Translations under genes and position numbers: made by a program | Notes under the pieces: generated by a model | Told to the model about the DNA's origin: nothing | What the model saw: only the letters and a program-made list of their open reading frames with translations | Databases searched by the model: none | Part shown: piece after piece, positions 50,301 through 56,362 of the stretch | How the letters are laid out: each line of letters opens with the position of its first letter | Position numbering within the stretch: the stretch's first letter is position 1 | Source: Ricordea florida | Lineage: Eukaryota > Cnidaria > Anthozoa > Corallimorpharia > Ricordeidae | Length of the DNA stretch: 64,000 nucleotides | Assembly: GCA_949710005.1 (NCBI GenBank) | Contig: OX453276.1 | Span: 2,293,201-2,357,200 of the forward strand | Direction: 5' to 3'

Positions 50301-51660
50301 AAGGTAAATTGTCACCCAAGAAGAGTTGTATTGATATTTAAACAAATTCTCCTCACTAGTACCATATCGAATATATGAAAAACAGTATGGAGAAAATAAG
50401 TATTGATATTGGGGCTTAAAGGGTTAAATCAAGGTAAATAGTGGCATAATATTTACAGTTTAATTACAGTGTAAAGCCACTATTCACCGAGATTGAAGAG
50501 AATAATTGTTTTCTTATGTACCATTGAAGCAACTTCAGTAACCTTTCTTGGTGACAGCTGTAAAGCCGCCGTCCATTTTCTTTTTCTTCTACCAAACTTC
50601 ATTTGTACAAGGTCCACAACGCTTCCCCAGAATCGACTGCACTATTCACCTTGTAGGAGGTGAACAGTGTTGAATATTCCGACATGGTAAGCCAGTTACT
50701 AGCTAGATTGCTCAAAATGCCAAGGTTGCTGAGTTGGTATATACTTAACTAAAATAGTTTTTGCGTCCGCTTTTGAAACCTTGAAAATGAATCAGACTTG
50801 TAAGATGAAGGAACGGAATACGGTTGTCATCTGATAATAGCCAGTTTTAGTTTTTTCCATTGCAAAATGCAAAATTGAATTTGTTTTTAAATGCACAGAA
50901 TCTTCGAGTAACGATTGACGCACAATGCATTTCATCTGAACTCTCTGGACAATGGGCTTCTACCAAAACAGTAAATTGAGCTCAAAAACCAGCTGTCTTT
51001 CAGCGCGAGTAAAACATAACTTAGTTAATTATTTTCGGATTTCGGATTGTTAGATTAGAATTGCATGAAGATTATGCTTTTGACTGTCTCATTGTTGGTA
51101 TTCTTCGGTGCGTGCTTTTTCTGTCATGTTTGTTAGTTTACCACGAGTTTGGATTTCCTTGAAGCGGCACCTTTAATATTATTTTAATTGCCAACCAAAG
51201 ATAAAAGTCTTGAGGCGTCTGGCATATGTTGATTAGAATAACAAATGTTGAAGACTTTCTCATTGTTGTCCTAAATCTAGCTCACTTGAAATAAAATTAA
51301 ATTTAAATCTTTCTTATGTTCTCTTTATAAAATTGTGAGAATATTGTTCGCTTTAGATGATTCAACGGAGGAAAATTGCGTGCACCTGAACTCAGTTCAA
51401 GAAAGGCCGGCTGGTTGCCCCGTCTCTATATAAATCTGCGTGTTGTTGTGTTGTCTGAGTGTACACTTTCGTAGGGATCGATAACTTTTTGGCCTAATAC
51501 GCTTGGCTGTCCATTGCTAACATCAAGAGACCTCCAAAATTTGGGAAGTATATGAATAATAGATGTGTTTTTGATTCAATTTAAAAATGATATAGATATT
51601 TCTATTTGAAACAATAATGTACTTACGTAAAGTCAGAGCGAGCCAGAAAAGCGGCCACAT
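25466..51660 (-). CDS. Adhesion GPCR with two N-terminal C-type lectin domains (19 exons, 998 aa)
   Basis: A cell-surface receptor predicted to bind an extracellular partner through its lectin domains and signal through a tethered agonist. Exons (5' to 3'): 51660-51627, 49552-48731, 47915-47398, 46282-46223, 45560-45383, 44577-44461, 43717-43654, 42850-42751, 41936-41884, 40697-40577, 35158-35055, 34944-34839, 34742-34592, 33971-33887, 32605-32539, 31855-31773, 30992-30866, 29554-29513, 25630-25466. All phases join and total 2997 nt. Seen: signal peptide MWPLFWLALTL; lectin domains at residues ~12-148 and ~150-285 (FWIGL, FWVGL, terminal FICQ); Ser/Thr-rich stalk ~286-458; GAIN domain ~459-640; GPS with CVFWN, GSWSDVGC and CTCNHLTNF, cleavage expected at L676/T677; TM1 to TM7 (LITYVGLSVSL, AQLVFLAGI, SFCWMLIEGIMLY, FPGIVVGGSL, WCWLSTEHYFIWSFVGP, LFPLLGVTWLAGL, GLLIFLLHC); a basic tail. 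The helix region is typical of adhesion GPCRs; the lectin pair is not. piggyBac and Ty3 insertions lie in introns and leave the exons intact. The exon chain is by eye; the join to the lectin exon rests on phase and the signal-peptide fit. Confidence 0.88.
25805..25960. repeat. MITE family 'TAGTATATAC..ACTCAGCAA', copy 1
   Basis: GTTAGTATATACAAACTCAG at the left; CCACTATTCACAGAGATTGA and AGAATAATTGTTTTAGTATA at the right. Related copies flank the other side of the piggyBac insertion (29270-29470) and lie at 50470-50765. Confidence 0.6.
26422..26933 (+). other. Predicted 5' UTR intron of the piggyBac transposase
   Basis: A consensus donor (CAG/GTAAGT at 26422) and a pyrimidine-rich acceptor (TTTACTCTTTAG ending 26933) bracket a non-coding stretch; the ATG is 12 bases after the acceptor. 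Inferred from splice motifs only. Confidence 0.5.
26946..28817 (+). CDS. piggyBac-type transposase (PGBD4-like), intact
   Basis: A 623-residue DDE/D enzyme that excises and inserts the element at TTAA sites in the nucleus. Seen: an acidic N-terminus; a catalytic core with D264 (HSVDEQ), D345 (FFDNFF), D460 and D463 (GGVDLCD), spacing almost the same as the canonical D268, D346, D447 and D450 of insect piggyBac; a basic patch PSRKRK as a likely nuclear signal; and a C-terminal cysteine-rich domain (CRHC, CTKCGVHLC, then C and H) as expected for piggyBac transposases. The ATG at 26946 is the first in frame after the predicted UTR splice. No stop or frameshift. Activity is inferred from intactness, not shown. 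Confidence 0.95.
   Translation: MATSGPSGISTRSFYGARARAQRERNHFTVIEPNFDESDGESDSNEDELASIDEDESNYSSQSDTEESGDECDAEVGGGDNGERAVEENNAAGSSGTSGNTQSMRWRKRQPVLYDVNFKGEPFPPPPVEEYTPLQYFKHFFDDALIDHIAEQTNLYSVQSTGSSICVDHDEMEMYLGVLVMMSIIKLPQIRMYWSSETRVPSVADVMSINRFEKIKQYFHCNDNTKHVPVTHEDHDKLFKVRPVINSLVEKCRQVPQEEYHSVDEQIIPTKSRTSLKQYLPNKPNKWGIKVWARCGVSGMVYDFEIYTGKSSKAEAQPNLLMGGNVVYRLTRTLPRNVNHKVFFDNFFSSIALMNCLKKDAFWAVATIRKDRLKGAADHLLSEKELKKKGRGSFDYVVEANSGVTVLRWFDNGLVQMVSNYVGNDLASQARRWSKKEGRFINIERPTMVVEYNCHMGGVDLCDMLLSLYRIRHRSTKYYMHIVFYCIGVAVVNGWLLYRRHMDQKNVPAKNQLCLLKFQADLAASLCKAGKICGEAVRQRGRPSSTPPVPVATPSRKRKAASVPNPTKDIQIDQVGHFPVLQDKQQRCRHCKTGYSHIKCTKCGVHLCLVKARNCFPVFHAVQ
29270..29470. repeat. MITE family 'ACTCAGCAA..TAGTATATAC', copy 2
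   Basis: Contains GCCAAGGTTGCTGAGTTGGT, ACCTAGGAGGTGAATGTATTG and CCACTATTCACCGAGATTGA, all present at 50470-50765. It starts only ~55 bases right of the piggyBac TSD. Confidence 0.65.
29699..29978 (-). repeat. tRNA-derived SINE (family A), near full length
   Basis: On the minus strand it starts with a tRNA-like head (AGGAGACACGGTAGTGTAGC, then B box GAGTTCGAGCCC) and includes TAGACAAGAAACTTAACTCC and GACTAGCATCCCATCC. The plus-strand left end is a T/G homopolymer tract (29699-29735). It lies in an intron of the adhesion GPCR, transcribed in the host direction. Confidence 0.75.
30283..30788 (+). repeat. Pentanucleotide satellite (ACTAT/GCTAT) split by a foldback insertion
   Basis: ACTAT/GCTAT units run from about 30283 to 30492 and resume at 30720-30788. 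The interruption (30493-30719) is the foldback element described separately. No exon is found here; the adjacent exon of the adhesion GPCR is 30866-30992. Confidence 0.85.
30493..30719. mobile_element. Foldback element with perfect 81-bp inverted arms
   Basis: 30549-30629 and 30639-30719 are reverse complements over 81 bases with a 9-base loop (AAGGGCTAA). A leader (GGGGATAGTTTCTAAAGAAA) precedes it and recurs inverted at 62036-62066; a degenerate arm (TTTTACCACCGTAAG) is at 32390. MITE-like. Confidence 0.85.
31060..31715 (+). repeat. 106-bp tandem repeat, array 3 (about 6 units)
   Basis: The anchor GTTAGAACCAC occurs at 31164, 31270, 31376, 31482 and 31588, exactly 106 bases apart. The array ends ~60 bases from an adhesion-GPCR exon (31773-31855). 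Confidence 0.92.
32075..32260. repeat. 'TTATTGACCAAGC' palindromic repeat, diverged copy
   Basis: AAATCCCTTATTGACCAAGC..GGGTATTGGCCTCGTCC..TTGCGTTTATTGAC then inverse-like GGTCAATAAAACGC and TTGACTTCACGCATGGTCAA. Related to 55265-55430. Confidence 0.6.
33043..33262. mobile_element. Foldback MITE, AGGGACGGACCAT termini
   Basis: The left end AGGGACGGACCATAAGAAAA is matched by the inverse at the right end (TTTTCTAATGGTCCGTCCCT). The interior is purine-rich with repeated AAATTCATGCA units. Confidence 0.85.
33530..33794. mobile_element. Foldback MITE, GCAAGAGAAAA termini
   Basis: GCAAGAGAAAACGAGGGAAG at 33530 pairs with the inverse at 33770-33794; the inner arms GGGCACAGAATCTATTTTTA and TAAAAATAGATTCTGTCCCC also pair. 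Confidence 0.8.
35310..35367 (+). repeat. (ATT)n microsatellite
   Basis: About 19 near-perfect ATT units in an adhesion-GPCR intron. Confidence 0.95.
35619..35779 (+). repeat. 5' LTR of the Ty3 element
   Basis: Starts TGTAATGTTTAGCATTACAC, ends GGAACACTACA. Followed at once by the probable primer-binding site. Confidence 0.95.
35853..38246 (+). CDS. Ty3 gag-pol part 1: gag, zinc knuckles, protease, RT, start of RNase H
   Basis: The ATG at 35853 is the first in frame; the earlier GTG is not a start. Seen in order: a gag-like helical region; a CX2C..C knuckle pair (CFKCGG, CNSCQKYGHYARCC) for RNA binding; a basic stretch; an aspartic protease active site (LVDSGAS); an RT with LDLNQGYHQ, the FGINAAAEKFQ segment and ISDD in the catalytic position (an xxDD form common in this clade); and the first part of RNase H (LLVDASPVGLGAVL, REALAIAW). 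The frame stops at 38246 inside RNase H while the remaining RNase H and integrase continue in another frame. The polyprotein is therefore interrupted by what looks like a one-base deletion. Confidence 0.93.
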   Translation: MATAIPTFEAFDISVHSDGAIAQRWRKWIKRLENLFIAAAISDKKRQRALLLYYAGEEVSEIFDTLPDTGEDFETAKTKLNAYFDPKKNVEFEIYTFRQAKQSLGETMNSYHSRLRQLAATCEFHDVDKEVKSQIIQSCTSQRLRRKALRDSTMTLEALLAEARALEVSEQQATDIESPGSANAVFPQESKTQDKTARCFKCGGSWPHDAKAGCPAQNRKCNSCQKYGHYARCCRGSQKGQSPGKGGTPRKGNRKQRRRNFKPPRTVNRVNEESKPRSSPSSSGDEYTFTLDSPTKVSAPFVSLKVNGVICKFLVDSGASVNIVSHDVSKMLNRRLELCDTEVYAFNSSKPLPVLGKFKALVESKCHSVDSEFLVVDGKTSLLGYTTATDLGILQIANAVSVERNVFQNYPSLFSGLGKMKSVEVKLHIDENVKPVHQSHRRIPFHQRKNLEACVESLLQQDIIEPSDGPTPWVSPVVLVPKLKQPGGVRLCVDMREANKAIIRERHLMPTLDEVVHDLNGAKVFSKLDLNQGYHQLVLHPDSRHITTFSTHFGLFRYKRLSFGINAAAEKFQNVIAPAISDIPNVKNISDDVIIYGVNTEDHDKTLHAVLTRFKELNLTLNKGKCQFYMPRIEFFGMVFSADGMSPDPAKVEAIKQAEAPTSVSDVRSLLGMTNYVSRFIRDYADIVAPLRNLTHKGVEFKWEDVHQAALDRLKRSLTSDEVMAYFDPSKKSILLVDASPVGLGAVLTQDGKVISYASKALSSVERRYSQIEREALAIAWGCHHFRIYLLEVTSKS
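38192..39859 (+). CDS. Ty3 pol part 2: end of RNase H and integrase
   Basis: Continues the polyprotein in a shifted frame from about 38220 (VVTDHKPLLSIF is the next RNase H block). Integrase: HHCC zinc segment (HEGHQGLVKTR, CTPCQ), then the DDE triad in VSIDFCEV, VKSDNGPPFNG and ANGEVERFMKTFG, and a C-terminal domain. The ATG at 38192 is probably not a real start; this is the downstream half of a broken single frame. It overlaps part 1 by 55 bases. Confidence 0.9.
   Translation: MGLSSLPYLPPGSHFKVVTDHKPLLSIFNSATSQASARIENWRLKLQSFNFDVFYARGDLNPADYISRHLQSDTNCDLIAESAEQYVNFVMSQATPKALSREEIIEATRKDVTLQEVMRLISTGQWDNLKPVEGVDPNTLKIFANVRSELTSVDGNLVLRGRRIVIPDALQKQVVKLAHEGHQGLVKTRTLLRSKVWFPRMDSLVDSIVKRCTPCQVAMPKFSREPLQMTLLPSGPWEQVSIDFCEVAGHYVLVVIDDYSRFPEIEIVHSTSAKTVIPKLDRIFAAYGIPQVVKSDNGPPFNGSEFAQFAKYLGFKHRKVSPLWPEANGEVERFMKTFGKVLRTTAHWKQDMYQFLRNYRATPHCTTGVAPATALFGRPIRTKLPNPVVVTSGESHDPVTMRQRDAHQKLKIKTRAESRRTIKDCDIQVGDTVLVKQPKQQKLSTPYHPTPLTVTKKHHSMLTAENDDRKVTRNSSYFKKLLAEDTTLRTSPALEGETVGLDAEPSSPPSPIPVSVQGFTDSPVDPGGNAEILTESMPRRSPRVSVPPRRLIEEI
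40174..40334 (+). repeat. 3' LTR of the Ty3 element
   Basis: Same length as the 5' LTR; the single difference I count is CATACC versus CATATC near the 3' end. Confidence 0.95.
41431..41540. repeat. Foldback repeat in an adhesion-GPCR intron
   Basis: GAAATGGTAAACAC (41431-41444) pairs with GTGTTTACCATTTC (41527-41540). The flanks (41320-41700) are GC-richer than the surroundings and look like the rest of a MITE; no exon is seen. Confidence 0.65.
41955..42045 (+). repeat. Degenerate AGTATC/AGAATC simple repeat
   Basis: Irregular AGTATCAGT/AGAATCAG units next to the GPS-side exon at 41884-41936. Confidence 0.7.
42045..42159 (-). mobile_element. Hammerhead-element fragment, copy 3 (downstream part only)
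   Basis: Read on the minus strand from 42159 it begins CATGGCTGCTG..TTTTGAGCTC..GGTAGCAACAGGG, matching copies 1 and 2 from the first base after the predicted ribozyme cleavage site. The ribozyme core is absent. On its other side it abuts a half copy of the 'GGTTCAA..TTGAACC' foldback repeat (42166-42235). Confidence 0.65.
42245..42475. repeat. Dispersed repeat shared with 9085-9330
   Basis: GGGCGAAGCGCACAGACTAT, AGATATTTATTACAT and GGCCTGCTAAACTGACTAAT occur in the same order as in the MCM3-intron copy. Confidence 0.5.
42679..42777 (-). repeat. 33-bp tandem triplication spanning a splice donor of the adhesion GPCR
   Basis: Three near-identical 33-bp units (42777-42745, 42744-42712, 42711-42679, minus strand), each holding NITLIF(S/N)TLE codons, then GAG/GTAAAT. 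This yields three equivalent donors after 42751, 42718 and 42685. All are in frame, so use of the second or third donor would add 11 or 22 residues just before the GPS. Confidence 0.9.
44719..44905 (+). mobile_element. Hammerhead-ribozyme-bearing short element, copy 2
   Basis: Matches copy 1 from GTGGGAACC through GGTAGCAACAGGG to TTGCATTTTGAC. The 22-bp 5' inverted-repeat arm of copy 1 is not visible here. It lies in an intron of the adhesion GPCR, opposite strand. Confidence 0.75.
44751..44795 (+). ncRNA. Type I hammerhead ribozyme, apparently intact core
   Basis: A self-cleaving RNA. Stem I: GCCATG (44751-44756) with CATGGC (44790-44795), extendable outward to GAGCTC on both sides. CTGATGA at 44757-44763; stem II GGCCT (44764-44768) and AGGCC (44773-44777) with loop AACA; GAAA at 44778-44781; stem III is the palindrome CAGCTG (44782-44787); the cleavage triplet is GTC with the break after 44789. 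All invariant core positions known for hammerheads are present. Stem III has almost no loop, so activity may need a dimer, as reported for hammerheads of Penelope-like elements. Confidence 0.85.
45765..46070 (-). repeat. tRNA-derived SINE (family A), composite copy
   Basis: Blocks in the usual order: CACACGGCCGGAGCTTATCC, GGGAGTATTGTTACTCCCCC, GGATGGGATGCTAG, ATACACCGGGGTGGAGAGAG, GGAGTTATGGTTCTTGTCTA. The tRNA head is eroded. It lies between the GAIN exons at 45560 and 46223. Confidence 0.7.
46290..46435 (+). repeat. GAT/AAT/GAC low-complexity tract
   Basis: An imperfect trinucleotide run that reads as Asn/Asp-rich in one frame; not a gene. Confidence 0.9.
46845..47375 (-). repeat. tRNA-derived SINE (family A) with an internal 95-bp tandem array
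   Basis: AAGTTACCCCCAGCATTATA begins units at 46911, 47006, 47101 and 47196, exactly 95 bases apart and almost identical. The tRNA-like head with B box (AGTTCGAGCCC on the minus strand) is at the right end. It lies in an adhesion-GPCR intron next to the stalk exon (47398). Confidence 0.85.
48232..48480 (+). repeat. tRNA-derived SINE (family D)
   Basis: A box TGGCGCAGTGGTGAGAGCGC, B box GGTTCGATACC, then TTTTTCTCCGGGTACTCCGG and a TTTGATTTGATT tail. A short direct repeat of the head (GGGGTTGGCGCAG) precedes it. Transcribed opposite to the host gene. Confidence 0.85.
50216..50427 (-). mobile_element. MITE, TTAACCCTTTAAG family, intact ends (212 bp)
   Basis: Starts TTAACCCTTTAAGTCC and ends GGGGCTTAAAGGGTTAA. 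Same length as the 21256 copy and in the opposite orientation. It lies in the first intron of the adhesion GPCR. Confidence 0.8.
50470..50765. repeat. MITE family 'ACTCAGCAA..', copy 3
   Basis: CCACTATTCACCGAGATTGA near the left; AGGAGGTGAACAGTGTTGAA and GCCAAGGTTGCTGAGTTGGT near the right. Same blocks as 25805-25960 and 29270-29470. Confidence 0.65.
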
Positions 51661-54600
51661 TGCAAGTTATGGAGTAAAACCGCTTATTGGATCCTTAAAA
51701 TTGTAGAAAAAAATTCCTTGTGTGGTAATCGTATGACTGATATCCGCCGATACCACTGCACACAACAACGAAAACACTGTTGTGACTGAAAAGTGTAATA
51801 AAGAATCGTTAATCAAACGGTATAACATGCAAAGGAATCAGTTTTTAAGTAAGAGAATTACGCACATGAATTACAAGTTCCAGGAGTAAGGCATTTTTAA
51901 TTTATGATATAAATCCAGCTAACTAAAATTACTGACTTTTTTTAGCTGATTTGTTTTGCTATTTATTTATCTATTATGTACGTGCGTTTTTAAACTGATT
52001 TTATCGCTATTTTCACGTAGGCTTTTCAACTTGTTTGTTCAATTATCACACCGGGAATTTTGGTCAATTGTCCTGGAAGGCAAATAAGTACAATGATTAG
52101 ATCACATGAAAAGGAGAGTATAACTGAATCCTCCGACAGAAAATATTTTCTACCCTCACGCAATTTTTAGAACGATTTTTCCCAATTGTTTGAAAACGTG
52201 GGATCAGGGTACGTGAGTGGAATACATGTTTCTCATATTTTGCAAATCCCCGTTTATCAACTCCCATCCTTCGCAAAGGAAGTCATTACTGTTGTCACAC
52301 GGAAGGGTTGGCAAAATTAACTTCTCGCGTTTTTTTTTTCCTTGACTTAATGATAAAGATCCTTACGTTGAGGGTTTCACAATTTGGATAGCATACTGTG
52401 CTTAATCATCGCACTTACTCTGACATTTAATTAATATATCTTTTTTTAGGTTAGTTTTTTCACACCATGATTCATACCATTGCGTATTGCAACACGCGTC
52501 GCGCTTGTAACACTTTCAATGACTGTGTTCAACCTCGAGTTCAATGCAGTGATACGCTTCAAACCTTTTCCCGTTAGCTAAATCGGCTATATCTAACGAG
52601 CTAATATAGTTATTTATTGTAAATTATTTAAAGTCAGTGGTTGTTTGCGGAGTTTCAATGTCCGTGTGTAGGAAGTTCTAGATAGGACTGCAGTAAACGC
52701 CAACAACAGTTCCTTTCTGAATTGCCTCCACCCCGACGATCGAACTCCACAAACAACAACATCCACGATTCATTCCTTTTGGACACAAACCTTGAGGTCT
52801 AGGATGTGTTTTTGACTTTGAACTGTTTAAAGTTTGAAGGCAAACATTGGGAGCGTAAAATGTCTAAAAATCATCGTCTGAATTTTAATCTTTTTTCGAA
52901 GCTTTTTCTATTATGTAAGCAATTTGACTTCCGTTTAGGCAACTCATGATTTTATAATGCCAACTTCCAATCCTGACGCAACCGTTGTTAAACTCGTACA
53001 GTTTGCTCTCCCTTTTTCAATACGTTTCAGTTTTACTATGAGAATCGTGCAGCGCCTCTACGTTTTTGACACCTTACATTCAGAGGGCGACGCCTTCAAG
53101 TTTTTTATCCATTTTGCCTTACTTTTTGTAAACTCAATTTGACGGTCCTTTCGAGCTTAAGTAAGTTTTCAGGTACTGAGCACTGAGTGCACAGACGTGT
53201 CAGTGCGTAGATCTTAAAAAAAAAACAATTGCGAGCAACGAGTGTTCCATGTCAATATAAAACACAAATACGCTTTCTACTTGCACATTGCAAATGCATA
53301 CACAACCCAAACATTTCTTATCATAGTTTTTACATTAGAAATTACAGCAATTAATTTGACTCTTTTTGATATGGAATCAACTCACCTAGAGACCAAAATT
53401 AATTGAAAGAGGTAAAATCAACATCGTCAAATGTTCCATAAGGAAAGCCGCGACACCAGTGAAAAGAAGAAGGAAAGCTGCGCCGGGTAAAAAATGGAGT
53501 TGACCAGGTTACATAGTAGACTTTGCCACGTGATCTAATCTCCTGCACTAAAAGGCGGCCAATCACAGTCCTCTTTTATGCTATAAAATAAACATGAAAG
53601 TGAGACAGAACCATCTGCTTTGTTCTGGGCTCAATTCAAACAAAATTATCTCGTTTACTTGTCCTGAATAAGTAGTATTTATACCATTGCGTTTTGGTTG
53701 TGCACGAAAAAAAAATTCAAGCGCTTATAAAAGCGGAACTTTAATTATACGGTCCTATTTATTTCTTAGTAATGGGATAATAGCGCGTAACTAGAATCAA
53801 TCACTGGATTGTTATTTTTTTTTTTGGTAGAGTCGCTTCTGCTGGCAAAAAGGATCGAATTTTATGGCTCGTTCCTTTAAAAATATTTGAAATTATTTTC
53901 AGTTGGATAACGTAACATCCTTTTTGATGTTGGGTTTGTTTGTTTGTGGTTGGACACGAAATCTGGGGTTGTTTTGAAAAATCTGCTAATCCATACGGCA
54001 ATTCCTATCACCGAAAAGATGAAAGGAAGCCGGTGATGTATAAAGATATGAGCTGAGGGAGAATTAATAGGAAAAACCCTGCTGCTGCATGCTATATAGA
54101 TTTTAATGTGGATCAAATGTAACATAGCCTTAAGTTACATACGAAATTCGGCATATAGTAACAACAAGGCTAATTGACTGCCAAAGGCACACTTAATACC
54201 GGATTTTTACTCGCGGTCAATACTGTTATATGTAAATAAGAGCATATTAGTTCGAGAAGTGGCCATTATGTTCTAATATAAAGCCGATTCGCTTTTGTAG
54301 TTTCTGGATTAAAACGTGTGACCATGCCAAATGTCTAAAAAAAATTCAAGGAGGCCCGACTCCTGGCTGAATACCATTTATGTCCCCGGTGCTAATAAAT
54401 TATGATTCTGCACTTCCTTTTAGGGAAAATAGTAGCTTCTTAGAATCTGTGGTTTCGCCTGACTGACGTGAACTCAACAACCTTTGGGAACAAATTTTTA
54501 ACGTTGTAGCTAATAGATTTGTTGTAAGTATGCAATAACATGAAGGATACACTATTCCCAAACGCTGCCATAAAAGGAAAGAATAACACGATTTCCAATC

Positions 54601-54815
54601 TTCCATTTACTTGAAAAAAACTTGAGACTGTACTCGACCATTAAATCTTTGATGAACCATTTTCTTGATATTTTACCACGCTCCCTGTTTTATCATTGTA
54701 CAGACCTTCACGGTGTTTTTAACATTCTCATAGTTCTTATCGTCTCCTCGTGAGAGAAATATACTATTCATGTTCAGAGTGTTTGCTACATTTTGGATGG
54801 AAAGGATGACCAAAA
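51661..54815. other. Intergenic 5' flank of the adhesion GPCR, no recognised gene
   Basis: No exon, known repeat or RNA gene is recognised. The core promoter of the adhesion GPCR should lie here, but I see no convincing TATA box or initiator. Short AT-rich open frames have no family resemblance. Confidence 0.55.
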
Positions 54816-54819
54816 CATG

Positions 54820-55258
54820 ATGTATTGAAAAACAAACAGTACCACAGTGCACGGTTATTTAATGCTTTCGAAATATTGGTCACACTTCATGGCTTGATCC
54901 ACAGCTAATAAAAAAGGTAGACCCTCACTGTATAGCAAAACAGTACTGTTCGGTAGCTTTCCAAAGAGTGGTCGCACTGCATGGTTTGACCCACAGATGA
55001 AAAAGGTAGAACCACATTGTATAATAAAACAAACAGTACCACAGTACAGTACTGTTCAGAGGCCTTCCAAAGAATGGTCACACTGCATGGTTTGATCCAT
55101 AGATGAAACAGTTAGAACCCCACTGTATAGTAAAACAAACAGTACCACAGTACAGTACTGTTCGGTAGCTTTACAGAGAATGGTCACACTGCATGGTTTG
55201 ATCCACAGACACAGATGAAAAAGGTAGAACCACACTGTCTAGTAAAACAAACAGTAAC
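54820..55258 (+). repeat. 106-bp tandem repeat, array 4 (about 4 units)
   Basis: Same unit as arrays 1-3, more diverged at the left. Interrupted at its right end by the insertion at 55259-55760. Confidence 0.88.
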
Positions 55259-55317
55259 ACATATGGGTTATTGACCAAGCGTGAGGTCAAGATGGCTGGA
55301 TATTGGCTAAGTTCTTT

Positions 55318-55360
<43 letters not shown>

Positions 55361-55372
55361 CACGCTAAAAAA

Positions 55373-55407
<35 letters not shown>

Positions 55408-55760
55408 AAGCTTGGTCAATAAAGGATTTATTATATGGGATAAAACACCAAAAAATGATCCGTGTACGTGTTTTGTTTTCTTTGTTTTCTTTCTCGTTGA
55501 CGCATCCAGTTTTCTCGTTTTCCAGCTCCATCGATACACAAACCACAGGAAATCTGTAACTGTCACGGAAAAGATTTTTCAGGGAAAAACTAAGAAAGAA
55601 AATTTTGGTAAACCGGCTTTCGCCTCGGATGAATTTTCCTTGCGGGATAAAGCCCTTATCCCGAGCGGGCAAGATAGCTCCATATTGCCCGCTCGGGTAG
55701 CCAATCACAGCGCGAGATTCGGTTCATCTTGTCCGCTCACGGAGCTAGTCATATAATAAA
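55259..55760. mobile_element. Composite palindromic insertion splitting a 106-bp array
   Basis: The left part is a strong palindrome: GGTCAAGATGGCTGGATATT (55289) pairs with its inverse ending ~55403, and TTATTGACCAAGC (55267) with GCTTGGTCAATAA (55409). The right part (55430-55760) includes GAGCGGGCAAGATAGCTCCA and a near inverse, AT-rich ends and TATAATAAA. The repeat unit resumes exactly where it was broken (GTACAGTACTG). Confidence 0.7.
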
Positions 55761-56362
55761 GTACAGTACTGTTCGGTAGCTTTCCAAAGAATGGTCGCAC
55801 TGCATGGTTTGATTCACAGATGAAAAAATTAAAACCACACTGTATAGTAAAACAAACAATACCACAGTACAGTACTGTTCGGTAGCTTTCCAAAGAATGG
55901 TCGCACTGCATGGTTTGATCCACAGATGAAAAAGTTAGAACCACACTGTATAGTAAAACAAACAGTACCACAGTACAGTACTGTTCAGTAGCTTTACAAA
56001 GAATGGTCGCACTGCATGGTTTGATTCACAGATGAAAAAATTAGAACCACACTGTATAGTAAAACAAACAGTACCGCAGTACAGTACTGTTCGGTAGCTT
56101 TCCAAAGAATGGTCGCACTGCATGGTTTGATTCACAGATGAAAAAATTAGAACCACACTGTATAGTAAAACAAACAGTACCACAGTACAGTACTGTTCGG
56201 TAGCTTTCCAAAGAATGGTCGCACTGCATGGTTTGATTCACAGATGAAAAAGTTAGAACCACACTGTATAGTAAAACAAACAAGACCACAGTACAGTACT
56301 GTTCAGTAGCTTTGCAAAGAATGGTCACACTGCATGGTTTGATCCACAGATGAGAAAGTTGT
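55761..56362 (+). repeat. 106-bp tandem repeat, array 5 (about 5-6 units)
   Basis: Near-identical units, most with the GTTCGGTAGCTTTCCAAAGA variant. Minus-strand open frames here are by-products of the tandem repeat. Confidence 0.92.

Noticed and set aside
55705..56328. Several minus-strand open frames with near-identical peptides
   Set aside because: They are produced by the 106-bp tandem repeat; since 106 is not a multiple of 3, the frame drifts from unit to unit, there is no domain, and all arrays (17507-17842, 57995-58189) give the same by-product.
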